From: Deltaproteobacteria bacterium
GTDB lineage: Bacteria; UBA10199; SPLOWO2-01-44-7
DNA length: 16,292 nt
Reading direction: 5' to 3'
NCBI GenBank assembly: GCA_016203765.1
Contig: JACQMB010000114.1
Coordinates: forward strand, 1-16,292
Below are positions 7,213 to 14,546 of the stretch, one piece after another. Numbering within the stretch: the stretch's first letter is position 1; each line of letters starts with the position of its first letter. A model generated the notes under the pieces. The model did no database searches, had not been told where the DNA came from, and saw only the letters and a program-made list of their open reading frames with translations. The translations under genes were made by a program, and so were the position numbers.

Positions 7213-8664
7213 TTACTTGCCTGCTCCACACCATTGTTCCCTTTCTTCCTCTTTCTCATTCCACAGGGCATTTAATCTCATAACCACTGCACATTTTTGC
7301 TCCCTCGTTTGTGCTGCATTATAGAGCTTCTTAAATAGGCTGTAGTTCTCGTCATGTGGACAATCCCCGTAACAGTAGTCTTTTCCCGAATATTTTGCCT
7401 CTACTACATTGGTCAAGAAGTAGGTGATCACAGTCTCTGCCCCTTCAGAATTTGTATTGGGGTAAATGGCGACTAATTCGTTCCTGACTTGAGAGTTATA
7501 AGGGATATATGACGTCAACAATTTGAGCCGCATGGCATCTGCTTCTGCATTGTTGTACATTTGCCATCGCTGAGCATTATTCAAATTAATTCTGGTGGGC
7601 GGTGGGAGTACATGTACCGTATTCACCTGATTCACTTTTCCCAAAAAACAGTTTATCCCCGCATCTCCATTTTTTCCCGAAATAATCTCCTCGGTCAATC
7701 GCTCCCCGTCAAATATAAATAGAAGCCTCATGACATCCGACGGTCCCGTGTGATCGCCTTGATAAAATGAGCACATGCTCACTTCGCCCTCCCTTTTTTC
7801 CTCCTCGAAAGCTTCAGTCAAAAGCATGCTCAGCGTCTGGTATATTGAATCGTTTTTGCCTTTGGCCCTTTCCAGCCATCTGGCCATGTGACGGTGAAGA
7901 TTGGGAATATATTCCCGTCTGTAATATTCGGCTAAGGTAAAAAAAGCTTTATCATCTTTTTTCTCTGCTAATTTATCCATCAGCATCCCCTCCAACTCTT
8001 CACACCCAGGAAGGTAAAAATGGTCATCCATAGTTCCGCAGGCATGTCTGCTGAAAAGTAGATGTGTTTGGATAAGCTCTATGGCGGCCTCATCATCAAG
8101 AGAATCTATATAGCGCAGATATCTCTGGGTATCTTTTTCAGCGGCAGGACTAAGAAAAAGACGACCTAAAAGCACATCGATGAGGCCGGTTACGTGCTTG
8201 GCAGGATCTTTCTCATCAACATCAGTTTCAAGTATTTGATTTCCGCAACGAGGCCCCTCGCAGGAAAAAAAACCATCCAAGAGCAATTCAACCGAATGAA
8301 CCTGCTGTTTGGATGACGAAAGAACCGGTGGTGGGGGAAGCAAGGCTCTAATGGATAAGTTCTTTATATAACCCTCCTCCTCCGTGATGGCCGTCGAGAC
8401 TTCCACATCGATATTGGGGGTTGAATCATCCGAAGCGGCGCACCCAAACAGCGGCCCGCCGACCAGAATGTGGGCGAACTTTACGGTGGTCTCTTTCAAA
8501 AAACCGGGCTTGGGCTTGGCCGCTTCATAAGTCGATACGGCAGACAGCTTTTGATCTTGGGCTTCGGCATTGGGAAGACAACAGGCATTGGAGGGGTCGC
8601 AATTTGTTGCGATTGCCGCGCCACTCTCTGTAAGGGAGGTGTTGAAATGGGTCGGCAAGGCCAT
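7213..8664 (-). CDS. Hypothetical Cys-rich protein, 483 residues
   Basis: I recognise no family. The start ATG at 8664 is firm because AAAGGAG lies 4 nt upstream. The first 75 residues are a polar leader with C22, C28 and C29, followed by a short hydrophobic segment ending LFGC (C75). This resembles a lipobox, but it is far from the N-terminus and has Phe at -2, so a lipoprotein call is not secure. The remainder is helical and acidic. It has about 14 cysteines in total, some in pairs (SCEGPRC, YCYGDC), which suggests an oxidising compartment. A Pro-rich LLPPPPV spacer occurs near residue 110. The body is AT-rich relative to neighbours, whereas the 5' quarter is closer to the chromosomal composition. 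It ends next to the 41-bp repeats and diverges from prfB across 113 bp. Confidence 0.75.
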   Translation of the reverse strand: MALPTHFNTSLTESGAAIATNCDPSNACCLPNAEAQDQKLSAVSTYEAAKPKPGFLKETTVKFAHILVGGPLFGCAASDDSTPNIDVEVSTAITEEEGYIKNLSIRALLPPPPVLSSSKQQVHSVELLLDGFFSCEGPRCGNQILETDVDEKDPAKHVTGLIDVLLGRLFLSPAAEKDTQRYLRYIDSLDDEAAIELIQTHLLFSRHACGTMDDHFYLPGCEELEGMLMDKLAEKKDDKAFFTLAEYYRREYIPNLHRHMARWLERAKGKNDSIYQTLSMLLTEAFEEEKREGEVSMCSFYQGDHTGPSDVMRLLFIFDGERLTEEIISGKNGDAGINCFLGKVNQVNTVHVLPPPTRINLNNAQRWQMYNNAEADAMRLKLLTSYIPYNSQVRNELVAIYPNTNSEGAETVITYFLTNVVEAKYSGKDYCYGDCPHDENYSLFKKLYNAAQTREQKCAVVMRLNALWNEKEEEREQWCGAGK

Positions 8665-8668
8665 GGCG

Positions 8669-8675
8669 CTCCTTT
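8669..8675 (-). promoter_or_regulatory. Strong Shine-Dalgarno fixing the 483-aa gene start
   Basis: AAAGGAG on the minus strand lies 4 nt before the ATG at 8664. It excludes a shorter form starting at the in-frame TTG near residue 56, which would have put the hydrophobic LFGC segment at the N-terminus. Confidence 0.7.
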
Positions 8676-8777
8676 AACAACGCACCCGCAAATTGTCCAT
8701 TCCAATGTTGCGCAGCCGGGCAAAAAAAGTTATGTTGGCCGGAGTTAAAGATATTTTACCAATTATTTCAATAAATT

Positions 8778-9872
8778 ATGTCAAAAGAATTGACGGAACG
8801 ACTCAATCAAAACAGGCGGCGCCTGTTGGAAATCGACAAACATCTCGATATCGCCGCCAAACGGAAACAGATGGAAGTCCTGCGCCAGGAATCCCAGTCG
8901 CCCGACTTTTGGAACGACTCGCAGGCCGCGCAAAAAAAGATGAAGGAACTCAACCACTGTAAGGCCCTGCTCGAAAAAAGGGATTTGTATCAAAAACATC
9001 TGGAAGATGTGGAGGCGGTGCTCGATCTTCTTCAGGAAGAAAAGAGTGAAGACCTGACCAAAGAAGCGGAGGAAAAACTCGCGGCGGTGGAAAAAGGCCT
9101 CGAGGAACTGGAATTTCAACGAATGCTCTCCGGCGAACACGACGCGGCCGGCGCCATTTTGTTCATCAACGCCGGCGCCGGCGGGACGGAGGCCTGCGAC
9201 TGGGCCGAGATGCTCCTGCGCATGTATCGGCGCTGGTGCGACCAGAGGGGATTTCGCCACGAGGTGGTTGACTTCACCCCCGGCGAGGGGGCCGGATTTC
9301 GGAGCGCGGTCCTGACCGTCGCCGGCGATTATGCCTACGGCCATCTCAAGGCCGAGATCGGCGTCCATCGTCTGGTCCGTATCTCCCCTTATGACGCCAA
9401 TAAACGGCGTCATACCTCTTTTGCCTCGGTCTTTGCCCTACCGGACATCGAACAAGAGATTCAAATCGAAATTAAGGAAGAAGATCTCCGGATTGACACC
9501 TTTCGCTCAGGAGGCGCCGGGGGCCAGAAGGTCAATAAGACCGAATCGGCGGTCCGGCTGACCCACCTCCCCACCGGCATTGTGGTCGCCTGCCAGAACG
9601 AGCGGAGCCAGCATCAAAACCGGGCCACGGCGATGAAACTTTTAAAGGCAAAACTCTACGAGGCCGAACTGGAAAAGCGGCGCAAGGAGAAAGAGGCCAT
9701 CGAAAAAAAGAAAAAAAAGATCGAATGGGGTTCGCAAATCAGATCCTACGTGATGCAACCCTACCAACTGGTCAAAGACCACCGGACCCAGCTCGAAATC
9801 GGCAATGTCCAGGCGGTCATGGACGGCGGAATCGATTCGTTTATTCAGAAATATCTGTTGGAGTTTAGTTAG
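8778..9872 (+). CDS. prfB: Peptide chain release factor 2 (RF2), variant SPY anticodon tripeptide
   Basis: RF2 recognises UGA/UAA and triggers peptide release on the ribosome. The protein has 364 residues: a helical domain 1 (about 1-110) containing PDFWND, the stop-codon recognition superdomain, and the catalytic GGQ at 248-250 inside SGGAGGQKVNKTESAV. The canonical Ser-Pro-Phe tripeptide is Ser203-Pro204-Tyr205 here (VRISPYDANKRRHTSF). The gene is one uninterrupted frame: where many prfB genes carry CTTTGA and a +1 frameshift, this one reads CATCTCGAT, so autoregulation by frameshifting is absent. ATG 8778 has no good Shine-Dalgarno; the upstream 113 bp is shared with the divergent 483-residue gene, and I find no strong promoter in it. 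The gene converges on xerD with an 18-bp gap. A lysine-rich stretch (EKKKKKIEWGS) is normal for the family. Confidence 0.95.
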   Translation: MSKELTERLNQNRRRLLEIDKHLDIAAKRKQMEVLRQESQSPDFWNDSQAAQKKMKELNHCKALLEKRDLYQKHLEDVEAVLDLLQEEKSEDLTKEAEEKLAAVEKGLEELEFQRMLSGEHDAAGAILFINAGAGGTEACDWAEMLLRMYRRWCDQRGFRHEVVDFTPGEGAGFRSAVLTVAGDYAYGHLKAEIGVHRLVRISPYDANKRRHTSFASVFALPDIEQEIQIEIKEEDLRIDTFRSGGAGGQKVNKTESAVRLTHLPTGIVVACQNERSQHQNRATAMKLLKAKLYEAELEKRRKEKEAIEKKKKKIEWGSQIRSYVMQPYQLVKDHRTQLEIGNVQAVMDGGIDSFIQKYLLEFS

Positions 9873-9890
9873 CAACCCCTTCGATAAAAT

Positions 9891-10790
9891 TCAGGAACGA
9901 GGATGGAATTTTTCGTAGAGCGATTTTAAGTGGGTGGAGGAGACATGCGTGTAAATCTGGGTGGTGGAGACGTCGGCGTGGCCCAAAAGGATCTGCACAC
10001 TGCGCAGGTCGGCGCCCCGCTCCAAAAGATGGGTGGCGAAGGAGTGGCGGAGCATGTGCGGCGTGACCTTCTTTGGAATGCCGGCCTTTCGGGCCAGCCC
10101 ACCTAAAACCTGCCAGACCCGCTGGCGGGTCAGCTTTTCACCTTTTCGGGATAGAAACACGGCGTCGCTCGATTTTTCGCCCGACAATTTGGGGCGGACC
10201 CCGGCCAGATACTCCTTCAAGGCCCGCAGGGCCTCCTTGCCGAGAGGCACCACCCTTTCCTTCGACCCCTTTCCATAGGCCAAAAGATAGCCGGCATCAG
10301 CCATCAGGTGATTGGTTTTCAGCCCCGTCAATTCCGAAACGCGCAAACCGGTGGCGTACAAAAGCTGTAAGATGCAAAAGTCGCGCAGGCCCAGCGGCTT
10401 TTTCAGGTCACAAGCGTCCAGCATCTGATCGATATTTTCCAGAGATAAAACGTGCGGCAGTTTTTTTAAACCCTTCGGGAACTCGATCTGGGCGGTGGGG
10501 TCTTTGGCAATCAATTTTTCTTCCAACAAAAATCGAAACCAGCCCCGAATGGCGACCAGGTTGCGCGAGACGCTCTTTCCCTTCAGCCCTTTTTGATGAA
10601 GATGAATCAGAAAATCGAGGAGGTGGTTTTCCCCGATCTGTGCGGGACCCGGCCACTTTCTTTTTTTGGCGAATTCGCTGAAGACCCTCAGGTCGCGGCC
10701 ATAGGCCTCCAAGGAATTGGCCGCCAGGCGTTTTTCGACCCGCAGGTGGTTTAAAAAATGATCGATCGAGGCGTCCCAATCCGGTTGCAT
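9891..10790 (-). CDS. xerD: Tyrosine site-specific recombinase XerD
   Basis: This recombinase resolves chromosome dimers at dif. It has 299 residues, the usual XerD size. A SAM-like N-terminal core-binding domain (about 3-95) is followed by the catalytic domain with all active residues: R150 (ATGLRVSEL), K174 (YGKGSKER), H245 and R248 (HMLRHSFATH), H271 (LGHADVSTT) and the nucleophile Y280 (QIYTHV). The ending GADLRSVQILLGHADVSTTQ is closer to XerD than XerC. I place the start at ATG 10790, not 10823. The longer form would begin inside the divergent gene's start codon, and a good promoter covers that stretch. No partner xerC gene or dif-like site is visible in the window. Confidence 0.93.
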   Translation of the reverse strand: MQPDWDASIDHFLNHLRVEKRLAANSLEAYGRDLRVFSEFAKKRKWPGPAQIGENHLLDFLIHLHQKGLKGKSVSRNLVAIRGWFRFLLEEKLIAKDPTAQIEFPKGLKKLPHVLSLENIDQMLDACDLKKPLGLRDFCILQLLYATGLRVSELTGLKTNHLMADAGYLLAYGKGSKERVVPLGKEALRALKEYLAGVRPKLSGEKSSDAVFLSRKGEKLTRQRVWQVLGGLARKAGIPKKVTPHMLRHSFATHLLERGADLRSVQILLGHADVSTTQIYTHVSSTHLKSLYEKFHPRS

Positions 10791-10798
10791 TGGCCGGC

Positions 10799-10828
10799 AT
10801 TTTACTCTACATTGCGGGCTCATGTCGA
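10799..10828 (-). promoter_or_regulatory. Probable xerD promoter with almost no leader
   Basis: Minus-strand -35 TCGACA (10828-10823) and -10 TAAAAT (10804-10799) each match consensus at 5 of 6 positions and are 18 nt apart. Only 8 nt separate the -10 box from the ATG at 10790, so the transcript would start at or just before the start codon. The -35 overlaps the start codon of the divergent membrane-protein gene. Confidence 0.4.
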
Positions 10829-11613
10829 GAACTTCTCAGTTTTTTTCCGGTTTCAGGCATATCTTCAGCGGATTTTCCTTCCTCCACAAACACCCCTCGC
10901 TTTGGACTTGGATGATCCTGCCGTGGGCGATCGCCTTGATTCTTCTTGTCGTCAGCTTCGGCCTCTTTGTCCACCAGTTCGGAGACATGTACGATTTTTT
11001 ACTGAGGCTGGTCGGCCTGGAGGCGATCCCCGAGGCGAAGGGCTTTTGGGAAGAGGCGGCCTTTGGCGGCCTCTGGCTCCTCAAACAATTGCTCAAACCG
11101 TTTCTCTTTCTTTTGGGGGTGATTGGTTTGTCGATTATCAGTTTTTTAATCTATCTGATCGTCTGCGAGCCTTTTTTTGACGTGATCGCCGAAAAAACGA
11201 CGCTGCTTTTCAAAGGAGAAGCGCCGCCCCCTTTTCAGTGGGGACGGTTTTTTAAAAGTTTCCGCCTTTCCGTCATGGCCGCCCTCCAAAAAGTGGCCCT
11301 CTTTGTGGTCGTTCCGCTTCTCCTGTGGGTTTTGAATTTCATCCCCTTTTTTGGAAATGTTTTATACGTTTGTCTCACTTTTCTTTTTGAGATGTGGGTG
11401 CTGGGCTTTACGATTGTCGAATACCCGATGAGCCAGAAAATGCTGACCTTCAACCAGCGTTTACAATTCGGCCGGCGCCACAAATACATCCTGCTGGGGC
11501 TCGGCACCCCCCTCCTGATCCCCTTTGCCCCCCTGTTGCTTCAAGCCCCGATGGTGGTGGGTGGAACGCTTTGGTATGAGGAACTGGACCACGGACCAGG
11601 GACTAGGGACTAG
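10822..11613 (+). CDS. EI24/CysZ-like integral membrane protein
   Basis: This 263-residue inner-membrane protein follows the EI24 domain pattern (CysZ and relatives): an N-terminal GFSFLHKHPSLWTWMILPW, helices near 30-52, 88-118, 150-198 and 225-250, and the family's IYLIVCEPFFDVIAEK segment after the second helix. CysZ imports sulfate, but many EI24 proteins next to unrelated genes have no known substrate, and no cysteine-synthesis genes are nearby. The last eight residues (DHGPGTRD) and the TAG stop are encoded by a 7-bp tandem repeat, so the native C-terminus has been altered. ATG 10822 has no Shine-Dalgarno. A weak TTGCAT/TACATT promoter with 17-nt spacing at 10785-10813 would give a nearly leaderless mRNA. 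The gene overlaps dsbD tail-to-tail by 11 bp. Confidence 0.8.
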   Translation: MSRTSQFFSGFRHIFSGFSFLHKHPSLWTWMILPWAIALILLVVSFGLFVHQFGDMYDFLLRLVGLEAIPEAKGFWEEAAFGGLWLLKQLLKPFLFLLGVIGLSIISFLIYLIVCEPFFDVIAEKTTLLFKGEAPPPFQWGRFFKSFRLSVMAALQKVALFVVVPLLLWVLNFIPFFGNVLYVCLTFLFEMWVLGFTIVEYPMSQKMLTFNQRLQFGRRHKYILLGLGTPLLIPFAPLLLQAPMVVGGTLWYEELDHGPGTRD

Positions 11614-11618
11614 GGACC
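11586..11618. repeat. 7-bp tandem repeat array A (GGAC[CT]A[CG], 4.7 units)
   Basis: Four complete heptamers start at 11586, 11593, 11600 and 11607 (GGACCAC, GGACCAG, then GGACTAG twice), plus a partial GGACC. It forms the last codons and stop of the EI24-like gene on the plus strand and the last codons (V-P-S-P) and stop of dsbD on the minus strand. The CTAG core supplies both TAG codons. Confidence 0.85.
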
Positions 11619-13183
11619 GCTTTTTTCATATTCTTCAGCAAGATTTTCGGATTATAGGAAACAACGGCGAGATCCTCCAGGATTTGACCTTCGGGTGAAA
11701 CAAACTGGATCGTGGGCCAGCCGACGACGCGGTATTTTTCCAAAAGCCGCTCCACCTCCTCATCCATGAATGTCGCGTCGATGCGAACGGGGACCATTTG
11801 TTCCAACAGTGTCACCACCTCCGGTTTTCTGAAAAATCCCAGCTCCAATTCCTTGCATGGGGCGCACCAGTCGGCGTAAAAATCGACCAGCATAATTTTG
11901 TGTTCCGAGCGGGCTCTTTCCAATCCTTCCGCCTCCGAGTTGAGCCACTCCACCGGCGGCGGTTTTTTCAGCAATGTCTCAAAACTTTTTTGCAGGGGAA
12001 AAACGGTGTTGAGATAAAAAAGTGAGCCCAACAAAAGCAACACCCCCAAAAAACGCTCCACCCAATGGGTAAAACCGAGGCGCCGGAAGCGCCCCTCCAA
12101 TATGCCGTAGCCGGTTCCCAGCACCAAAAACAAAATCCCCATCCCCAAGGCATACAGAAACAAAAGCCCGAAACCCTGGAGGTAGCTTTGGGTGGAGGCC
12201 ACGTACAAAAGCAGGGCCCCCACCACGGGGCCGGCACAGGGGGCGGCCAAAATGCCGGCCGCCCCGCCCGACAAAAAAGCGCCCCAGAGGCCGTGGCTCT
12301 TGATCTGGTTCAAGCGCTGACGCAAAAACTGCGGGAGATGAATTTCAAAGAGACCAAACATCGAGAGGGCCAGAAAAAAATAGAGAATCGAAAGAGTAAT
12401 CACGACCCATTTTTGTTGAAAGACAAAACCCAGCCCTTTGCCCAAGCTGACGGCCAACACGCCCAACAGCGCATAGACGGCCGCCAGACCCAGGACCAAT
12501 ACAAAAGACAATCCCAAATTGTGCGACCAGTGCCGGTCGGAGCGGACCCCGATTATCATTAACGTAATCGGGATGACCGGCAGGACGCACGGCGTGAGCG
12601 AGGTCAAAAGGCCGCCCAGAAAAACGACCAGCAAAATAATCCAGACGTTTTGCGAAAAGAGTCCGGCAAAATGCTGGGCGGAGAGGAGTTCGGCAATCGA
12701 AGTGGATAACCGCGGCGCTGAAACGACCGGCCCCGCCATCGCCCCAATCTCAAAGGTCAGGGCGATCAGATGCGTCTCCTCCGGATAGCACAAAACATCG
12801 GAACAACCCTGGAGTTTCAAAAGGCCCTCCACTATTTTTTTTCCCGGCGCGGTCTCCGGCGGGAACTGAAAAGTCACGGCAATAATGGAGTCCCCCTCAA
12901 AAACCGGCACCTCTTTTTTAAAAAAAGGATCCCGGCGGATATGGCTGGAGGGATAGGCGATGTTTTGAATCGAGATCCCCTGCAGATTCAAAAAATCGAG
13001 GGAGGTTTTTTCCTGATAAACAAAATAATCGGGGGGAATCGATATTTTTATTGGAATGGTTCGGACCTCACCCGGTGTGATGGCAATGGGGGCCGCGGGC
13101 GGCGTGACGGGAAAAGGAGTCAACTGGGCATACGCACTGCCAACAAAAAATGAAAGGAAAAAGAAAAGGATGCTAACGGGCAC
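11603..13183 (-). CDS. dsbD: Thiol:disulfide interchange protein DsbD
   Basis: DsbD moves electrons from cytoplasmic thioredoxin across the inner membrane to periplasmic thiol proteins. All three parts are present in 526 residues. A signal peptide (cleavage likely after SAYA, residue 19) leads into the periplasmic alpha domain with C127 and C132 (GCSDVLCYPE). The transmembrane beta domain (about 176-395) has C199 (SLTPCVLPVIP) and C316 (AAPCAGPVVG). The C-terminal thioredoxin gamma domain has DWCAPCK (C440, C443). All six redox cysteines are intact. The start is a GTG overlapping the metalloprotease stop by 11 bp, without a proper RBS, so translation is coupled. The final V-P-S-P and stop lie in a 7-bp repeat array. 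It is the last gene of a three-gene operon of exported proteins and may reduce thiols in them. Confidence 0.95.
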   Translation of the reverse strand: MPVSILFFFLSFFVGSAYAQLTPFPVTPPAAPIAITPGEVRTIPIKISIPPDYFVYQEKTSLDFLNLQGISIQNIAYPSSHIRRDPFFKKEVPVFEGDSIIAVTFQFPPETAPGKKIVEGLLKLQGCSDVLCYPEETHLIALTFEIGAMAGPVVSAPRLSTSIAELLSAQHFAGLFSQNVWIILLVVFLGGLLTSLTPCVLPVIPITLMIIGVRSDRHWSHNLGLSFVLVLGLAAVYALLGVLAVSLGKGLGFVFQQKWVVITLSILYFFLALSMFGLFEIHLPQFLRQRLNQIKSHGLWGAFLSGGAAGILAAPCAGPVVGALLLYVASTQSYLQGFGLLFLYALGMGILFLVLGTGYGILEGRFRRLGFTHWVERFLGVLLLLGSLFYLNTVFPLQKSFETLLKKPPPVEWLNSEAEGLERARSEHKIMLVDFYADWCAPCKELELGFFRKPEVVTLLEQMVPVRIDATFMDEEVERLLEKYRVVGWPTIQFVSPEGQILEDLAVVSYNPKILLKNMKKAVPSP

Positions 13184-14546
13184 GCCCTATATGTAATCGG
13201 AAGGCCAAAAGAATCAAGATAAAAACAAAAACTCCCAAAAAGTTCGTAGTCCGTAGTCCGTAGTCCGCAGTCCTCTCCAACTGGCACCACCCCTTCTTCC
13301 CGCTCCCCCCGCCGCCTCCCTCCCCCTCGCTGACCGATCCGTCGATCGCCCGCCCCTCCGCCAGCGAAATTTTCAGCGTTTCCATCCCGATCGTCCGGCC
13401 TCCTTCGTCGCAATGGACCGAGGCCGCGCCGTCGGGACCGGCAATCAGGCCGCTCCCAAAACCGGAGGGACACTCGGTACTGCAAGGATCATACCCCGCG
13501 GAAATATCGGTTTCCTCCGTGACGGGCAATTCTTCGTAACGGACCTCATAGTCCACCCCCGGCATCAGGCCCGCTAAAATATACCGGCCGTTTTCCGTTC
13601 CAATCGCATACAAGGCCCCCGACTGAAAAGAGCGGGCATCAATCCAGGGATCGTTCACGGCAGAGGCAATCACATTGACCCCCTGCAGTCCCTTGCCATC
13701 CTCATCCTGAATTTCACCGGTGATCACGCAAAATTTGTCCTGAAAATCTTGCGTGGGATAGAGCCAAGAGATGCCAACTTTGTCATCGACATGAAGAGTA
13801 TATTGCGCCACGGTTCTCAAATCGGGAAACATGGTCGAAATTCCCTGATTGCCGTTGCACGAATCGCCCGCACAACCCAAAGCGATCTCCGTGTTGACCA
13901 CCGCGTGGGCCAGATTCAACAGATGACCAAATTCGTGCTTGATGACCGCCTTGAACTGTTCGGGAGTCGCCTCCGCATCCGTGGTGCTGGATGGATTTCC
14001 ATTGATCATCCGCCCGTTTAAAATAATATAACCGCCGCGAATCCTCATTTCGGTGCTATCCAGAAGGGGCTCCGCCAACCCGACCAATTTGTTTTTATCA
14101 TATTCCTCTCCCATCGCCTCAAGGATGGAACCGTCGTGATCAAAAATGACAAAGGCCGGAGTATACCTTCCCTCGCCGGGCTCCAGCCAGCGTTCATAAT
14201 TGGCGGCGGTAATGTCTTCCGGAAGCTCCCCGTCCAAGACAAACTCAATGGCTACTGTTTGGATCGGATCGGCATCGGCGGCGTAGGGAAGTTTGACGCT
14301 TTGCCATTCGGTCAGCATCGGTTGTATCCAGTCTCGAACGGCCGCTTCGGAGCTGACCCGGATCGCCCCGTCGGTCATCGGCCCCGGGTCGACCCGCCAA
14401 TGGATGATCCACTTGCCGGTATCTTCATCATAGGGCCAGCGGGCCGGCACACCGGAGTTGGTGATGGTATCGACCTTCCACGGCCCGCCCGCCTGTAAAA
14501 ACGATGGGAAAAGCAAAATAAGGGACAACAATAATATCTTTTTCAT
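13173..14546 (-). CDS. Secreted matrixin-like zinc metalloprotease with regulatory-like domain and C-terminal Cys sorting signal
   Basis: This is an exported protease of 457 residues. A signal peptide (MKKILLLSLILLFPSFLQA) precedes a metzincin-type catalytic domain with HEFGHLLNLAH (H204, E205, H208, H214; HExxHxxxxxH) and a Met-turn candidate at M239 (STMFP). A carboxypeptidase-regulatory-like beta domain follows (about 272-340; VITGEIQDEDGKGLQGVNV...NGRYILAGLMPG). Then comes a Cys-containing segment (DPCSTECPSGF). The C-terminus is a tripartite sorting signal: Gly-rich 408-416, KKGWC with C421, a hydrophobic helix 436-451, and a basic tail (HIGRAR). It resembles MYXO-CTERM-type tails. Residues 425-434 come from a 7-bp repeat array inserted between the Cys motif and the helix. 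CGGAGA precedes the ATG, which overlaps the upstream stop (ATGA). Confidence 0.85.
   Translation of the reverse strand: MKKILLLSLILLFPSFLQAGGPWKVDTITNSGVPARWPYDEDTGKWIIHWRVDPGPMTDGAIRVSSEAAVRDWIQPMLTEWQSVKLPYAADADPIQTVAIEFVLDGELPEDITAANYERWLEPGEGRYTPAFVIFDHDGSILEAMGEEYDKNKLVGLAEPLLDSTEMRIRGGYIILNGRMINGNPSSTTDAEATPEQFKAVIKHEFGHLLNLAHAVVNTEIALGCAGDSCNGNQGISTMFPDLRTVAQYTLHVDDKVGISWLYPTQDFQDKFCVITGEIQDEDGKGLQGVNVIASAVNDPWIDARSFQSGALYAIGTENGRYILAGLMPGVDYEVRYEELPVTEETDISAGYDPCSTECPSGFGSGLIAGPDGAASVHCDEGGRTIGMETLKISLAEGRAIDGSVSEGEGGGGGSGKKGWCQLERTADYGLRTTNFLGVFVFILILLAFRLHIGRAR
13246..13273. repeat. 7-bp tandem repeat array B (GTAGTCC, 4 units)
   Basis: Four units start at 13246, 13253, 13260 and 13267 (three GTAGTCC, one GCAGTCC), with a partial degenerate unit to the left (13241-13245). 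On the minus (gene-sense) strand it reads GGACTAC and encodes T-A-D-Y-G-L-R-T-T of the metalloprotease. That orientation has no stop codon in any frame. Confidence 0.85.

Noticed and set aside
8440..8510. Lipoprotein signal peptide starting at an in-frame TTG near residue 56 of the 483-aa protein
   Set aside because: No RBS there, the hydrophobic stretch is short, Phe at -2 is unusual for a lipobox, and the upstream ATG has an excellent Shine-Dalgarno.
9870..9893. Rho-independent terminator between convergent prfB and xerD
   Set aside because: The gap is 18 bp with no GC-rich stem followed by a T run; no convincing intrinsic terminator was seen anywhere in the window.
10791..10823. Longer xerD form starting at ATG 10823
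   Set aside because: It would overlap the divergent gene's start codon and its own promoter; XerD homologues begin at about residue 12 of that form.
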